In this document: positions 45,898 to 56,894 of the stretch, in pieces
Layout: each line of letters starts with the position of its first letter
Numbering within the stretch: the stretch's first letter is position 1
Source: Roridomyces roridus
Lineage: Eukaryota; Basidiomycota; Agaricomycetes; Agaricales; Mycenaceae
NCBI GenBank assembly: GCA_029378245.1
Contig: JARKIF010000005.1
Span: 558,001-622,000 of the forward strand
DNA length: 64,000 nt
Reading direction: 5' to 3'
Notes under the pieces: model-generated
Seen by the model: only the letters and a program-made list of their open reading frames with translations
The model's database searches: none
What the model was told of the DNA's origin: nothing
Translations under genes and position numbers: made by a program

Positions 45898-46690
45898 ATG
45901 GCTTTAAACTGGACGATGCTCAACGCCACGACGAGGCAGGCTACCCGATGGCATTCAGCTGGACGATACTGACCGCAAACTAGGTCTCCGGTGCCCCTTC
46001 CGAACGAGACGATTACAACGACTATCAACAATGTAGAGATGAAGATCCTCGTACCTGAACCCCAGCCTAGGACGCTCGAGGCTATCGGCAATGTCTACTT
46101 TACCGACCAGAGAGTGGGTTTCTGCTCCTCAATTTCAGGGATGGTCACTCAATCTATCCAGCTCGTATTCACTAGCCACAAGCCTGCGGATGGGTCGTCT
46201 ACATCTTTCGATTCGCTCTCTGGTGAGGCTGGACATACATTGTGCTTATCTGTCCGACTCAGTGCTGCAGTTCCACTACTCTCGATTCTGTCGACCAAGT
46301 TTGAGCAGCCGAGCGTGCTGCCAAGCTTATACGAAACTGTGACGACCTTTACGGCGCCCAAGCTGGGGAATTATGTGATCTTTGAGATAAGGCCGTCTGC
46401 TGAGGGCGGGTTGGTCAAAGGGACTATGGCGGAAGTGCGCCCAAAGGACGGTGGACTTGTTTTCGGGTTCTATGGGACGTTACAGAAGGCGCGGGAGGCG
46501 GCCATCTTTAGGAAGAGACAGGAGGCGGAGAATGAGCAAGGGCTGCGTGAGTGCTTTCATTTTTTCTTTCCCGCCGGAGGCTGAAGGAATGCCAAAAGCT
46601 GTGTACACGTCTCCGACGGAAGGAAGTTCAACCTCTTCCGCGGGAGTGAGCACTGTACCGGTCGACAGCCCACCCGGGTATGAAGCATGA
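45898..46690 (+). CDS. WBP2-like GRAM-domain protein with C-terminal PPGY motif
   Basis: The first exon MALNWTMLNATT is typical of WBP2 relatives. There is no GT between it and the rest; a GC-AG intron (45936-45983) joins it in frame to SPVPLPNETITTTINNVEMK. The GRAM-like domain continues GNVYFTDQR, then LVFTSHKPADGSSTSFDSLS, VPLLSILSTKFEQP and IFEIRPSAEGGLVKGT. The last exon reads VYTSPTEGSSTSSAG and ends VDSPPGYEA, which carries a PPxY motif that could bind WW domains such as those of Rsp5-type ubiquitin ligases. Length is roughly 200 residues. A membrane-trafficking or ligase-adaptor role is inferred. Confidence 0.82.
45936..45983 (+). other. GC-AG intron in the WBP2-like gene
   Basis: Donor AG|GCAGGC, acceptor AACTAG, 48 nt, with a consensus-like branch site ATACTGAC about 15 nt from the 3' end. 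No GT occurs between the ATG at 45898 and the acceptor, so a GT-AG intron is impossible if this start is right. Confidence 0.75.
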
Positions 46691-47277
46691 TGAACAATAG
46701 GTAAATGTATCCGTAGAAATCTGTAATATTCTCAAGAGAATGGACGACCGACTTGACCGAGAGCCACGATACTGGATTTCACGATGCTACCCGGCATCAG
46801 TCTAGACCGCGGGCGGAGCGCTGGCAAACGCTGGCAGTGCGACGATCACTCTCATCACTCTCGATCACTCCCTGCTCAGACTTGAAACTGACTCTCGATG
46901 CGACGCGCGTTCAATATGTACTTTGTGGATGCATGGCAATGCTCCCCCTGGAAAGATTAAAATTGGACAAAACATGGAGGCATAGAGACGATCAGCGAGT
47001 GCCGTGGACGGCGTTCGCAAACCAACAATCAATCTTAGCCTATGCCGCTGGTCTGGGTCAACTGGACACAAAACCCCGGTCTCCATCAGCAGGCACCACC
47101 CTTTTCGTTTCCTTCCCTTTTTCGCCCGTGCCCCCCGTACGTCTGTCTGCTGCCCTCTGAGCCTTCACTCACCCGCCTCGTAGGCGTTCTTGGCTGCCCG
47201 GTTGCACCCTGTTATCGCTTGCGATTTCTTCCACACGTTCTTTAAAGCAGGCTCTTCCACGGTAGCTGATATTCACC
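46691..47277. other. Spacer upstream of ferritin-like gene 1
   Basis: 587 bp between tandem genes. Its last ~90 bp are similar to the region upstream of the second ferritin-like gene (see 47190-47260). No gene was recognised. Confidence 0.5.
47190..47260 (+). promoter_or_regulatory. Upstream block shared by both ferritin-like genes (copy 1)
   Basis: The block TTGGCTGCCCGGTTGC, a spaced ATCGCTTGCGAT, CACGTTC and CAGGCTCTTCCA ends 17 bp before the ATG. The same elements in the same order occur at 49328-49402. Part may be 5' UTR. Confidence 0.6.
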
Positions 47278-48710
47278 ATGCGTTATTCATACACCCTCTT
47301 CGCGCTCGCCTCCCCCCTTTTCGTGTCTGCTCTGCCCTTCCGTAGTCGCAGCGGCGCCCTCTTCAAGTCTCGTTCTGCCTCTGCGACGGACGCCCTCGTG
47401 TTCAGTGCGTTGACAGTCGCTTGATAGTCAACTATACCTGACAAATTTCCGTAGACTTTGCCAATGTTCTCGAGCAACTTGAAAGCTCGTTCTACGCTCA
47501 GGCAATTGCAAAGTTCTCCGACGCCGACTTTTCCGCCGCTGGTTTCTCCAACACCCTGATTCCCAAGCAGGCGTTGACGACGATCCAGTCTGACGAGGCC
47601 ATCCACCAGATGGTCCTCGCACAAGCTTTGATCGATAATGGTGCCACGCCGCTCCAGTGCAACTTCAACTTTGACAATGTGTTGACCGATGTCACCACCG
47701 TTGCTGCGACTGCTCGTACCGTCGAGTATCTCGGTGTCACCGCGTACCTCGGAGCTGCCACCCTCCTTGATGATCCCATTCTGCTTGATGCCGCCGCGTC
47801 CATCCTCACTGTCGAGGCTCGTCACCAAACCCTGCTCAACATCTTGTCCGGCACTGGATCCGCTGTCGCGCAGCCCTTTGATATCCCCTTCGTTCCAGGG
47901 GAGGCTCTGTCGCTCGCTGCTCCTTTCATTACTGGTGATTGCAACACTGGCATTACCCGTGAGTTGGCCCATTTGCCCTGTCTGGACACACCGGACTGAC
48001 AATTGTGCAGCTACCAACCTCTTGACGATCACCAACACTGGCCCCATCTCGCAGGGACAGACTATCACTGTGTCCGCGCAGAACATCACTGGCACTGACG
48101 TAAGTATTTCTCTTGTTTTCGAATACAGCCTTTTTCATCTAGTACACAGGGCCTCTTCTGCAACATGATCGTTGGAGGCGCGACGGCGTCCGTCAGCATG
48201 CCCCTTTCCCAGTGTGTTGTGCCCTCGACTGTCAACGGAGCTGTCGCTCTCTGGGTTACCGCGGACAGCAACCCTCTCCCCAACAACGTTGTTGACCGTG
48301 CCAAAGCCCCGCAGGTTGCTGGCCCTGCCATCTTCTTCGTCGATTCGTCTCCCGAGATGATCGGCCAGCTCGTCCGTGGTTCCAGCACCGGCAGCGGTGC
48401 CACCAGCACAGAGACTACCACAATCAGCCCTGATGATGCGGCATCTATCATTGCTGGTGCTTCTGGCACTGCGACTGCATCCTCGAGCTCTGCGACCGAC
48501 TCTTCGTCGTCGTCTGGCTCCAACGGTGCTGCTGCCCCTCCTTCCGCTCCCTCGTCTACGCCTCTTGCTCCCGACTTCACTGGCCCGTCTCCTGACGGTC
48601 ACGTTAATGTCATTGGATTGTCTTCTGTGCCCGGCACACCGGCGGTCGCGAGCTCGACTCCTGCGGCTGCCTCGTCTGCTCCTGTGACTCCGAGTGCATC
48701 CAGCTCGTAA
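47278..48710 (+). CDS. Secreted ferritin-like (Rds1-type) protein, copy 1
   Basis: A signal peptide (MRYSYTLFALASPLFVSALP) precedes a ferritin-like helical domain: NFANVLEQLESSFYAQAIAK, IQSDEAIHQMVLAQAL and AASILTVEARHQTLLNILSG. Two ExxH pairs (EAIH, EARH) and an earlier Glu are the expected ligands of a di-iron site. After two introns comes a beta-rich part (LTITNTGPISQGQTITVSAQ, SMPLSQCVVPS, AGPAIFFVDSSPEM). A Ser/Ala/Thr-rich tail ends in SASSS with no hydrophobic GPI signal. Related fungal proteins are stress- or starvation-induced; enzymatic activity is not established. It is tandem with a paralogue at 49422. Confidence 0.82.
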
Positions 48711-49421
48711 ACGCATTACATACGGCACGGACATTTCATTGAGGGTCTTCTTTTTGTACGGACATCAAGGACAGAGCACGATACCAATTTTATGAATAAT
48801 TTGAGTGATAGATGCACTCAAATACCTCGCATAGAGCAGCTACCTACCTATAATTGCCCACTTTCTAACGTCACGTCTCCGCGAATAGGCACGTAGCGAA
48901 AATGGATACGTTGAGTCCATATATTTAACTGCTCTTGACGACGTGCGATACATCCCGGCCGTGATGGCCGAGCCCGGCCGCTGTAAGCAATGGTTGGCTT
49001 CCCAACCCGTTGCGAGGACTGGGGGATCGTCGCACCAGCCTCCCCACACGATTATGCTGGCTACGCCGGGGTCCCGAACATATTTTATTGCGGCAGTGTG
49101 TGTTAGAGCATCACATCGTTTCAACCTCGGCGTCGATTGTTTCCCATCAGCACAGACCCAAAACCAAGTTCCTGGGTCTTCCTGATCTGTCATAAATGCC
49201 CTTCGTCGTGGCGACCGTATCAGCCGCCCCTTCCCTCTTCGTTCTCCCTTTCTTTTTCCTTGCCCGAGCCTCTCGTCCGTCCCTCGTCCCCTACCTTCGA
49301 CGCCTTGCTTACATTTTTTCAGTCAACTTGGCTGCCCGGTTGCGCCTTTGGTCATCGCTTGCGATATCTCTTCACGTTCCTTAATTCAAGCAGGCTCTTC
49401 CAGTAACCCATTCTCTCCAAA
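48711..49421. other. Spacer between the ferritin-like genes
   Basis: 711 bp. The promoter-proximal part resembles the region before copy 1, consistent with duplication of gene plus promoter. No coding feature was recognised. Confidence 0.5.
49328..49402 (+). promoter_or_regulatory. Upstream block shared by both ferritin-like genes (copy 2)
   Basis: Carries TTGGCTGCCCGGTTGC, ATCGCTTGCGAT, CACGTTC and CAGGCTCTTCCA in the same order and similar spacing as copy 1, ending about 19 bp before the ATG. Confidence 0.6.
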
Positions 49422-50776
49422 ATGCGTTACTCCACTTCTATCCTGGCTCTCGCTACCCCCCTCTTGGTATCTGCCCGCCCCCTTCGTACGACCCGTGCGG
49501 CCTCTGCGAACACGGCTCTCGTTTTCAGTGCGTTGCCAGCGACTTGGTCCATGACCGCCGACTGACAACGAGGAACAGACTTTGCAAACGTGCTTAATCA
49601 GTTGGAGAACGAGTTCTATACGCAGGCTCTTGCCAAGTTCACGTCTGCCGACTTTGACAGCGCCGGATTCTCGACGGACATCATTCCCTCTCAGATCTTC
49701 AACGCCATCCAGCAGGACGAGGCTGCGCACATTAGCACGATTCAGTCAACCCTGAGCGCCAATGGTGCCACCCCGCTCAACTGCAGCTTCGACTTTAGCT
49801 CGGTCTTGACCGATGTCCCCACCACGACCGCGACGTCCCGCCTTGTCGAGTTCCTTGGAGTGACCGCCTTCCAGGGTGGTGCCACGCTCATTGACGACCC
49901 CGTCCTGTTGGATGCCGCTGCATCCATTCTGACCGTCGAGGCTCGTCACTCGACCTTGCTCAACATCCTCTCTGGAACTGGATCAGTGATCCCGCAAGCG
50001 TTTGATCTCGCCTTGACCCCTCAGGAGGTCGTGTCCATCGCCGGTCCTTTCATTACTGGCCCGTGTGACATTGGTATCACCCGTGAGTCTTTTGGAATAC
50101 TTGCAGCTATGTAAAAGCTGAACGACATCTCCCTCAGCTACCAACAGTCTCTCCATCACCAACAGCGGTCCTATCACCTCGGGAACTACGCTGACCGTGT
50201 CTGGGACCAACATCACCGGCACTGACGTGCGTAGATTTGAAAATTTCCTTGATTTTACATTTAAAATTTTCACAGAACCTGTTCTGCAACCTGATGACGG
50301 GTGGGATGACCTTCGCCATGAACATGCCGCTTTCTCAGTGTGTTGTGCCTCCTGGCATGAATGGCCCTGTTGCTGTCTGGATCACCTCCGACGACGACCC
50401 GCTTGTCAACAACGTTATCGACCGTGCCACCACTCAGCAGGTTGCAGGCCCCGCCATCTTCTTCGTTGACCCGACTCCCGATGCCATCGTCTCGCTCGTC
50501 CGTGATGGCTCGTCTTCGGGTTCGAGCTCGTCTTCCGACTCATCCTCGGGCTCTTCCTCTAACTCGTCTTCGAGCTCTTCCTCGGGCTCCAACGGCGCTG
50601 CTGCTGCCCCTGCATCTACGCCGCTTCCTCCTGACTACGTTGGCCCGTCCCCCGACGGCCACGTCATGGTCAACGGGGTGTCTTCTGTCCCTGGCACGCC
50701 TGCGGTTGCGTCTTCGACTCCCGCTAGCGCTGCCAGTGCGAGCGCGAGCGCGAGCGCTACCTCCTCCAGCTCGTAA
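49422..50776 (+). CDS. Secreted ferritin-like (Rds1-type) protein, copy 2
   Basis: Same layout as copy 1: signal peptide (MRYSTSILALATPLLVSARP), an intron, NFANVLNQLENEFYTQALAK, the metal-site pairs in QQDEAAHISTIQ and AASILTVEARHSTLLNILSG, then SLSITNSGPITSGTTLTVSG and MPLSQCVVPPGMNGPVAVWI. The Ser-rich tail is longer and almost pure Ser/Gly (SGSSSSSDSSSGSSSNSSSS) and ends SATSSSS. Intron positions agree with copy 1. The domain core is strongly conserved while linkers and tail have drifted, so the duplication is older than that of the neighbouring ALDH pair. Confidence 0.82.
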
Positions 50777-51588
50777 GCTGGCCACACGGATGGACAAGGA
50801 CTTTCACGTACATACGAAGCATTTACCAAGGGTTTACTTTACATGGGGTGGCATTATGGACAGAGCAGGATACCAGCTTGTTTGACTTGTTGTTTTATGA
50901 ACTTCTAATATCGTGAGTGATAGATGCGCTCGCGTTTTTCGAGGTCGATGAGGCAATTACATAGTTTTGTAACGATTGTATGGCTGTTTGAGCAAGAAAT
51001 TAGAGAGGACAAGGGGTCTTGGACTGGAGAGGCTCGAGGTATAACTTCACTCTGAAAGGGACGATAGTAAGTCCGCCATTCCGGTATCAGACGTTGTCTC
51101 AAACACACCATTGGATGCTCCTCGCTAGTGGCTGTTTGAGACATTCTACGTGTGCCCAAGCCGCCGTCCAGCGCGTCGGTCGCGTCTAATATGCAATATT
51201 CGACGCGACGCGCTACAGTGAGCTTAGATCACAGTGACTTGATTGCGAGTAACGCGTCTCTTACTCAGCTCTTGCTCAGCTCTTACGATCATGTCTCTCG
51301 TGCTGATCTGTTTTCTTCACCGCCCGGATTCCCAGCTCACAATACTTATGCACATGCCTCGTCTTGTGACGCGTCTTCACTCAATGAAAACGTTAGTCGA
51401 TTCCCGGGAAGACCGCATCTGAGAGAATAGTATCCACCAGCGCTGATTTTCCCTCCGGCTTGCCCGACGCCGCCTCGTTGAGATTCTTGACAATTTCTCA
51501 GTGGGGTTATCTGACTACTCTATAAAATGACGCTGAGGCACGGGCCCCGCCGCATTCTACTTCTGTGGCTGGTTTGTACAATTCCACC
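50777..51588. other. Promoter region of ALDH copy 1
   Basis: 812 bp between tandem genes. It shares short blocks (e.g. CCGGATTCCCAGCTCAC near 51325) with the region before ALDH copy 2, and has a TATA box at 51521. No gene was recognised. Confidence 0.5.
51521..51528 (+). promoter_or_regulatory. TATA box, ALDH copy 1
   Basis: TATAAAAT lies 68 bp before the ATG at 51589. The equivalent TATAAAA occurs before copy 2. Confidence 0.65.
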
Positions 51589-53412
51589 ATGGCCTTGACT
51601 TACACGACGATTGCCCAAATAAAATCGGTGCATCTCTAGGTTTTTCCTTTGTCCTATCTCAGCTCACATATCGCCAGGCACACGCAGAACTGCAAAAGAC
51701 ATTCCAAGAACAGAAGACCCTGTCCCTTGAATATCGGCGCAGACAACTCTTACAGTTAGCAAGACTGTTCCAAGAAAACGACGAAAGCTTGTGCAATGCT
51801 TTATACTTGGATCTCGGTCGCCACAAGCTTGAAATCTCGATTCCAGAAATGGGCCCCATTGTATCTGGGGCTGTTCGTACCGCTGAGAGCTTGGAAGAAT
51901 GGAATAGACCGGAGAAGCCGAAAGTTGAGGAATGGCGGAGCTCTTGGGACACCACCATCTACGCCGTTCCCAAGGGTGTCGCCCTTATACTCGGGTTTGT
52001 ACAAACTATCCTCTGCCCTCTTTTATTGACTCAACTTGGTTGCAGCCCTTGGAATTATCCCTTCGTCACTATAATGCTGCCGTTGATTGGAGCCATCGCA
52101 GCGGGTTGTCCGTGCATCGTCAAGCCCTCGGAATTTGCTCCTGCATGTGCGCAGAAGCTTGCGGAGTTGTTTCCGAAATACATGGACTCTTCCGCCTACC
52201 GCATCGTTAATGGCGCCGTCACGGAGACCACTGCTCTTCTCGAGCTCAAGTGGGACCACATTTTCTTCACTGGAGGCGGACCCGTCGGTAGAATCGTCGC
52301 CGCTGCCGCTGCCAAGAATGTGACCCCATTGACCCTGGAGCTTGGTAGCAAATCCCCGGTTTTCATTGATGCAGGAAAGACCGACATTGAGCTTGCGGTG
52401 AAGCGTATCCTTTGGGGGAAACAGCAAAATGCCGCTCAGGTCCGGATTGTTCATCCTTCTCTGTCCGCGATATTGATTCTATTTGGTCAGATATGTGTTG
52501 CTCCCGACTACATTCTCGTCCCGCGTGAACACCAGGATGCCACTGTAGAGGCTTTCAAAAAGGCTTACAAGACATTCTGGCCTCATCCCAAAGGAGCACT
52601 TGATTCACTCTCGGAGTATGCCGCGATAATCACGCCCCGCCACCACTCACGCCTTTTGGAATTCCTGCGTCGCACGAAAGGCACCATCGTGCACGGAGGC
52701 AACGCCGAGGGCTCCAAACGACTGGAGCCTACGGTGGTAGCCAATGTCGGGCTCGACGATGCGCTCATGGAGGAGTAAGTATGCTTCGTACCACTTGCGA
52801 ACATCTCTAACTTGCCTGTAGAGAGCTTTTCGGACCAATCATTCCTATTGTCCCAGTAGATGATTTGCAGCAAGCCATCCAGATTATCAACGAACGGCCA
52901 ACCCCTCTCGTCATCTACGTTTTTACCGATAGCGAGGACACCAAGAACCAATGTGAAGCCATCCAGCAAGTGCAGTTTCACTTTTCTTACATCAACAAGT
53001 CCTCCGCTCGACCAGGAGTGGAACTCTCACCTTGAACGATACTTTTGTGCAACTCGGGGGTAAGCCATGAATTCGAACACCACGCTTAATCTCACCGTTC
53101 CTCTAGTTCACGAAATGCCATTCGGTGGGCAAGGAGAATCCGGATGTAAGTAACATTGAGGCACTATTACCGCTCTGACTTCACGGACTCCAGACGGCTC
53201 GTATTTGGGTAAATTCTCATTCGATACCTTTGTCCAACGCCGTAGCTACATCAACGTCCCTCCGGCGTATGTCCACTCCGTTTCTCATCTGGTGTGCCAC
53301 TGAATTTTTTGCAAGGGCCGAACCTTTCATGGGTCTCCGATATCCTCCATACACTGAAGAGGCATATCAGGCACTCTCTGCCCCAGCGAAAATTGTCATT
53401 CCTGACAATTAA
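51589..53412 (+). CDS. ALDH3-type fatty aldehyde dehydrogenase, copy 1
   Basis: The start MALTYTTIAQIKS is spliced to AHAELQKTFQEQKTL. Family blocks follow: YRRRQLLQLARLF, PKGVALILGPWNYPF, GCPCIVKPSEFAPACAQKL, DHIFFTGGGPVGRIV, the general base in TLELGSKSPVF (usually LELGGKSP) and, directly after an intron, the nucleophile Cys in ICVAPDYILVPREH. Then EELFGPIIPIVPV, FLRSTRSGTLTLNDTF, MPFGGQGESGYGSYLGKFSF and AEPFMGLRYPPY. It ends SAPAKIVIPDN. ALDH3 enzymes oxidise medium- and long-chain aldehydes to acids with NAD(P); many are membrane-bound, but no clear tail anchor is seen here. About eight introns. A near-identical copy follows at 54943. Confidence 0.9.
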
Positions 53413-54942
53413 CCTGGGAGTCGTTGTATGTACTTATGTGGAGGTTGGTATGAAATACATTGAGAGTCAATCTTGCATAACAAACAACTTTGAAAGCACA
53501 AAGGATCACTCACTTGAGTGCCTGGGATAGTACTCTCGACGTCCCAAGCTCTTGAACGATCCTTTTAGCTCGATCATGTGGTCTTCTGTTGTCTTTCTCC
53601 ATCATCTTGATTTTTTCGCTCTGCTGCTTGGTTGGGCTCGTTCACCGTCCAGTTCGCCATTCCTCACCATACAGTGTTGCTGGCACACTCTATATTTCTA
53701 CGCGGGGACCTCCATGCATGACGGACTCGGACTTTGACTTTTTGCTCGAACTGTCCTTGGTGTATATTTCTTCGCGTAGCCTCCCATAGGAATACCTCCA
53801 GCCCTTCTAACGTGTCGTCACTGTCAACACTCTTGGGATTTGCATATCATCTGCTGTGGTCGTCGCGTTCGTCTGTTGATCACGGCGGAGCCGCGAGGTC
53901 ATCGCCAGTCCTCTCCATCCTCGCACCCAGTGACTCGATCTCAAGGCTTAGTCCAATCCTTTTAACGAGGACTTGGGCGCGCCCCCCGATAAGTTCTCTG
54001 CTACTGGACACGACCTGGGAAGGCAGGTGTCGTCAGGAATGGCAGTCACAGTTGGTGGAAGGAGGTCGGACGGATGGCAGGCTTTTGTTTCTCTGCGGAA
54101 TGAATCGACATGGGCCATGGCTTACTGTAGATACGTCTGGAATTGATTTTTTTATGGACATCACCTTGAATTGAGCTTCGGGCTGTGGCACAGCCACCCG
54201 AGCCTTGCTACGGAGACTTGCTTAAGCTTCTCTATCCCGTCCACCATTGCAGCCGCAACCCAGTATGCGAAGAACCCTCATGAACCCGACGCCGACGACG
54301 AAGACGAATCAGATGACGAGGAGAAAACATCCGAGGAGTTAGCGCTAAGGACGCCTCCGTTGCTTGAAGATCGGACTGAGCGCGTATGGAGGACGATATC
54401 ATGAGAGGTTTGTTGTCGAATTGTCCGAAAATGGGCTGGGCGCTACATATCGGCGATATGGCCGTCCTTTGGCACTATCAGAATTGCGAGAGCCGATGAA
54501 GCTGACGAGCCTTACCGACGCTGATAAGGACAGACCACGAAGCTCCTGGTGTTCTTGGCCCGGCCCTATGCAACTTCCGAGTCCCATGTCGTACTCCAAC
54601 CGGATTCCCAGCTCACCGATGCTTCAACCCTATTCACTTGGGCTTGATGTTAGGAACAGCTGAGCGCCAAACTACTCGATATTCAAGGTTCGTCGCGGAT
54701 TTGGTTCAGCGGGTAGGTGAAACCCGCGCAACCCGCGTACTATTACTTCGAATTCTGCCTCGTTTGTCTTGCGATGCAATCTCATTCAATCGTACGGCTG
54801 CCACACAAGACAACTTCTGCACTCGGGTCCGCCCGACAATGCCTCATTGAACAATGTCTTTCCCAATACACCGCCCGACGCGCCTCTTCTGACTATAAAA
54901 TGTCGATGAGCGCGGCCATTGGGCGCCATCCTACTTTTCGAC
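53413..54942. other. Spacer between ALDH copies with a possible gene remnant
   Basis: 1.53 kb. The last ~350 bp resemble the promoter of copy 1. The middle part (about 54171-54664) has coding-like composition: an acidic run (PDADDEDESDDEEKTSEELA) and then, with frame changes, RFVVELSENGLGATYRRYG and KLLVFLARPYATSE. No family was recognised and no continuous frame exists, so it may be the relic of an unrelated gene. The remainder holds the 3' UTR of copy 1 and nothing recognised. Confidence 0.4.
54894..54900 (+). promoter_or_regulatory. TATA box, ALDH copy 2
   Basis: TATAAAA lies 49 bp before the ATG at 54943, in a context similar to that of copy 1. Confidence 0.65.
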
Positions 54943-56766
54943 CATGGCCTTGACTTACGCTACCATTGCTCATATACAATCGGTGCATATCTAGGCGTCC
55001 TCTCTCCTATTTCATCTCACATATCCGAATCGCCAGGCACATGCAGAACTGCAAAAAACATTCCGAGAACAGAAGACCCTGCCTCTTGAATATCGTCGTC
55101 GACAACTCTTGCAGGTAGCAAGAATGTTCCAAGACAACCAAGAAAGCTTGTGCAATGCTTTGTACTTGGATCTAAGTCGCCACAAGCTTGAAGTCTCCAT
55201 GCCCGAAATATGCCCCACCATATTGGCGGCTATTCGTGCCGCTGAGAGCTTGGAAGAATGGAATAGACCGGAGAAGCCGAAAGTAGAGGAATGGCGCAGC
55301 TCTTGGGACACCACCATCTACACTGTCCCAAAGGGTGTCGCCCTTATCATCGGGTTTGGACCAGGCTACCCTCTGCCCTTGCCTCTTTAATTAACTTGGC
55401 CACAGCCCCTGGAATTATCCCTTTGGCACTGTAATGCTGCCGTTGATTGGGGCCATTGCAGCGGGTTGTCCGTGCATCGTCAAGCCCTCGGAATTTGCTC
55501 CTGCGTGTGCGCTGAAGCTTGCCGAGCTGTTTCCGAAATACCTGGACTCTTCCGCCTACCGCATCGTGAATGGCGCCGTCGCGGAGACCACTGCTCTTCT
55601 CGAGCTCAAGTGGGACCACATTTTCTTCACTGGAGGCGGACCCGTCGGTCGAATCGTCGCGGCTGCCGCTGCCAAGAATGTGACCCCCTTGACCCTGGAA
55701 CTTGGTAGCAAATCCCCGGTTTTCATTGACGCAGGAAAGACCGATATTGAGCTTGCGGCGAAGCGTATCCTTTGGGGGAAACAGCAAAATGCCGCTCAGG
55801 TCCGGATTGTTCACCCTGTTCTTTCCGCGATATTAATTCTATTTGGTCAGATCTGTGTTGCTCCCGACTACATCCTAGTCCCACGCGAACACCAGGATGC
55901 CACCGTGGAGGCTTTCAAAAAGGCCTACAAGACATTCTGGCCTCATCCCAAAGGAGCACTTGATCCACTCTCGGAGTATTCCGCTATTATCACTCCCCGC
56001 CACCACGTGCGTCTTTTGGAATTCCTGCGTCGCACAAAAGGCACCATCGTGCACGGAGGTAACGCAGAGGGCTCCAAACGACTGGAGCCTACCGTGGTAG
56101 CCAATGTTGGGCTCGACGATGCGCTCATGGAGGAGTAAGTATGCTTCGTACCACTTGCGAACATGCCTAACTTGCCCCTAGGGAGCTTTTCGGACCCATC
56201 ATTGCTATCGTCCCCATAGATAACTTGCAGCAAGCGATCCAGATTATCAACGAGCGGCCCATCCCTCTCGTTATCTACGTTTTCACCGATAGCGAGGATA
56301 CCAAGAATGAATGTAAGGCATCCCTCGAACGTGATTTCACTCGTCTTACATCGGCCAGTCCTCCGTTCAACCAGGAGTGGTACGCTCACCTTGAACGATA
56401 CTTTTGCGCAACTCGGTGGTAAGCCATGAATCTGAACACCACCCTTCGCCTTACCGTTGCTCTAGTCCACGAAATGCCATTCGGTGGGCAAGGAGAATCC
56501 GGATGTAAGTAGCATTGGAGGCACTGTTACCGCTCTGACTTGGCCTTCAGACGGCTCGTATTTGGGAAAATTCTCATTCGATACCTTTGTCCAACGTCGT
56601 AGCTATATCAACGTCCCTCCGGCGTACGTGCACTTCATTCTTCATCTGGTGGGACACTGATTATTTTAGGGCCGAACCTTTCATGGGTCTTCGGTATCCT
56701 CCATACACCGAGGAGGCGTATCAGGCACTGCCTGCCCCAGCGAAAATTGTCATTCCTGACAATTAA
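54943..56766 (+). CDS. ALDH3-type fatty aldehyde dehydrogenase, copy 2
   Basis: Copy 2 begins MALTYATIAHIQS and follows copy 1 exon by exon, ending PAPAKIVIPDN. The span from start to stop is the same, 1824 bp in both. Introns are conserved in position and partly in sequence, including the one immediately before the catalytic Cys (ICVAPD). LELGSKSP is also shared. Differences are concentrated in the first ~70 residues (e.g. SMPEICPTILAAIRAAE versus SIPEMGPIVSGAVRTAE). The splice near 56313-56358 gives FLRSTRSGTLTLNDTF as in copy 1. Both copies look intact, so this is a recent tandem duplication with two probably functional genes. Confidence 0.9.
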
Positions 56767-56841
56767 CCTGGGAGTCACTGTAGTTGTATGGAGATTCGTA
56801 CATAAAAATCCATTGAATTGCGATATACTGATAAATTGTAA

Positions 56842-56861
56842 AGGATAGGATAGGATAGGAT
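56842..56861. repeat. AGGAT pentanucleotide microsatellite
   Basis: Four AGGAT units in the convergent spacer between ALDH copy 2 and the EAF gene. Confidence 0.7.
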
Positions 56862-56894
56862 TGAGGGAGATGCAAATAGAATGTTAATACACCT

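Noticed and set aside
54700..54745. tRNA-like A-box (TGGTTCAGCGGG)
   Set aside because: No matching B box or cloverleaf downstream.
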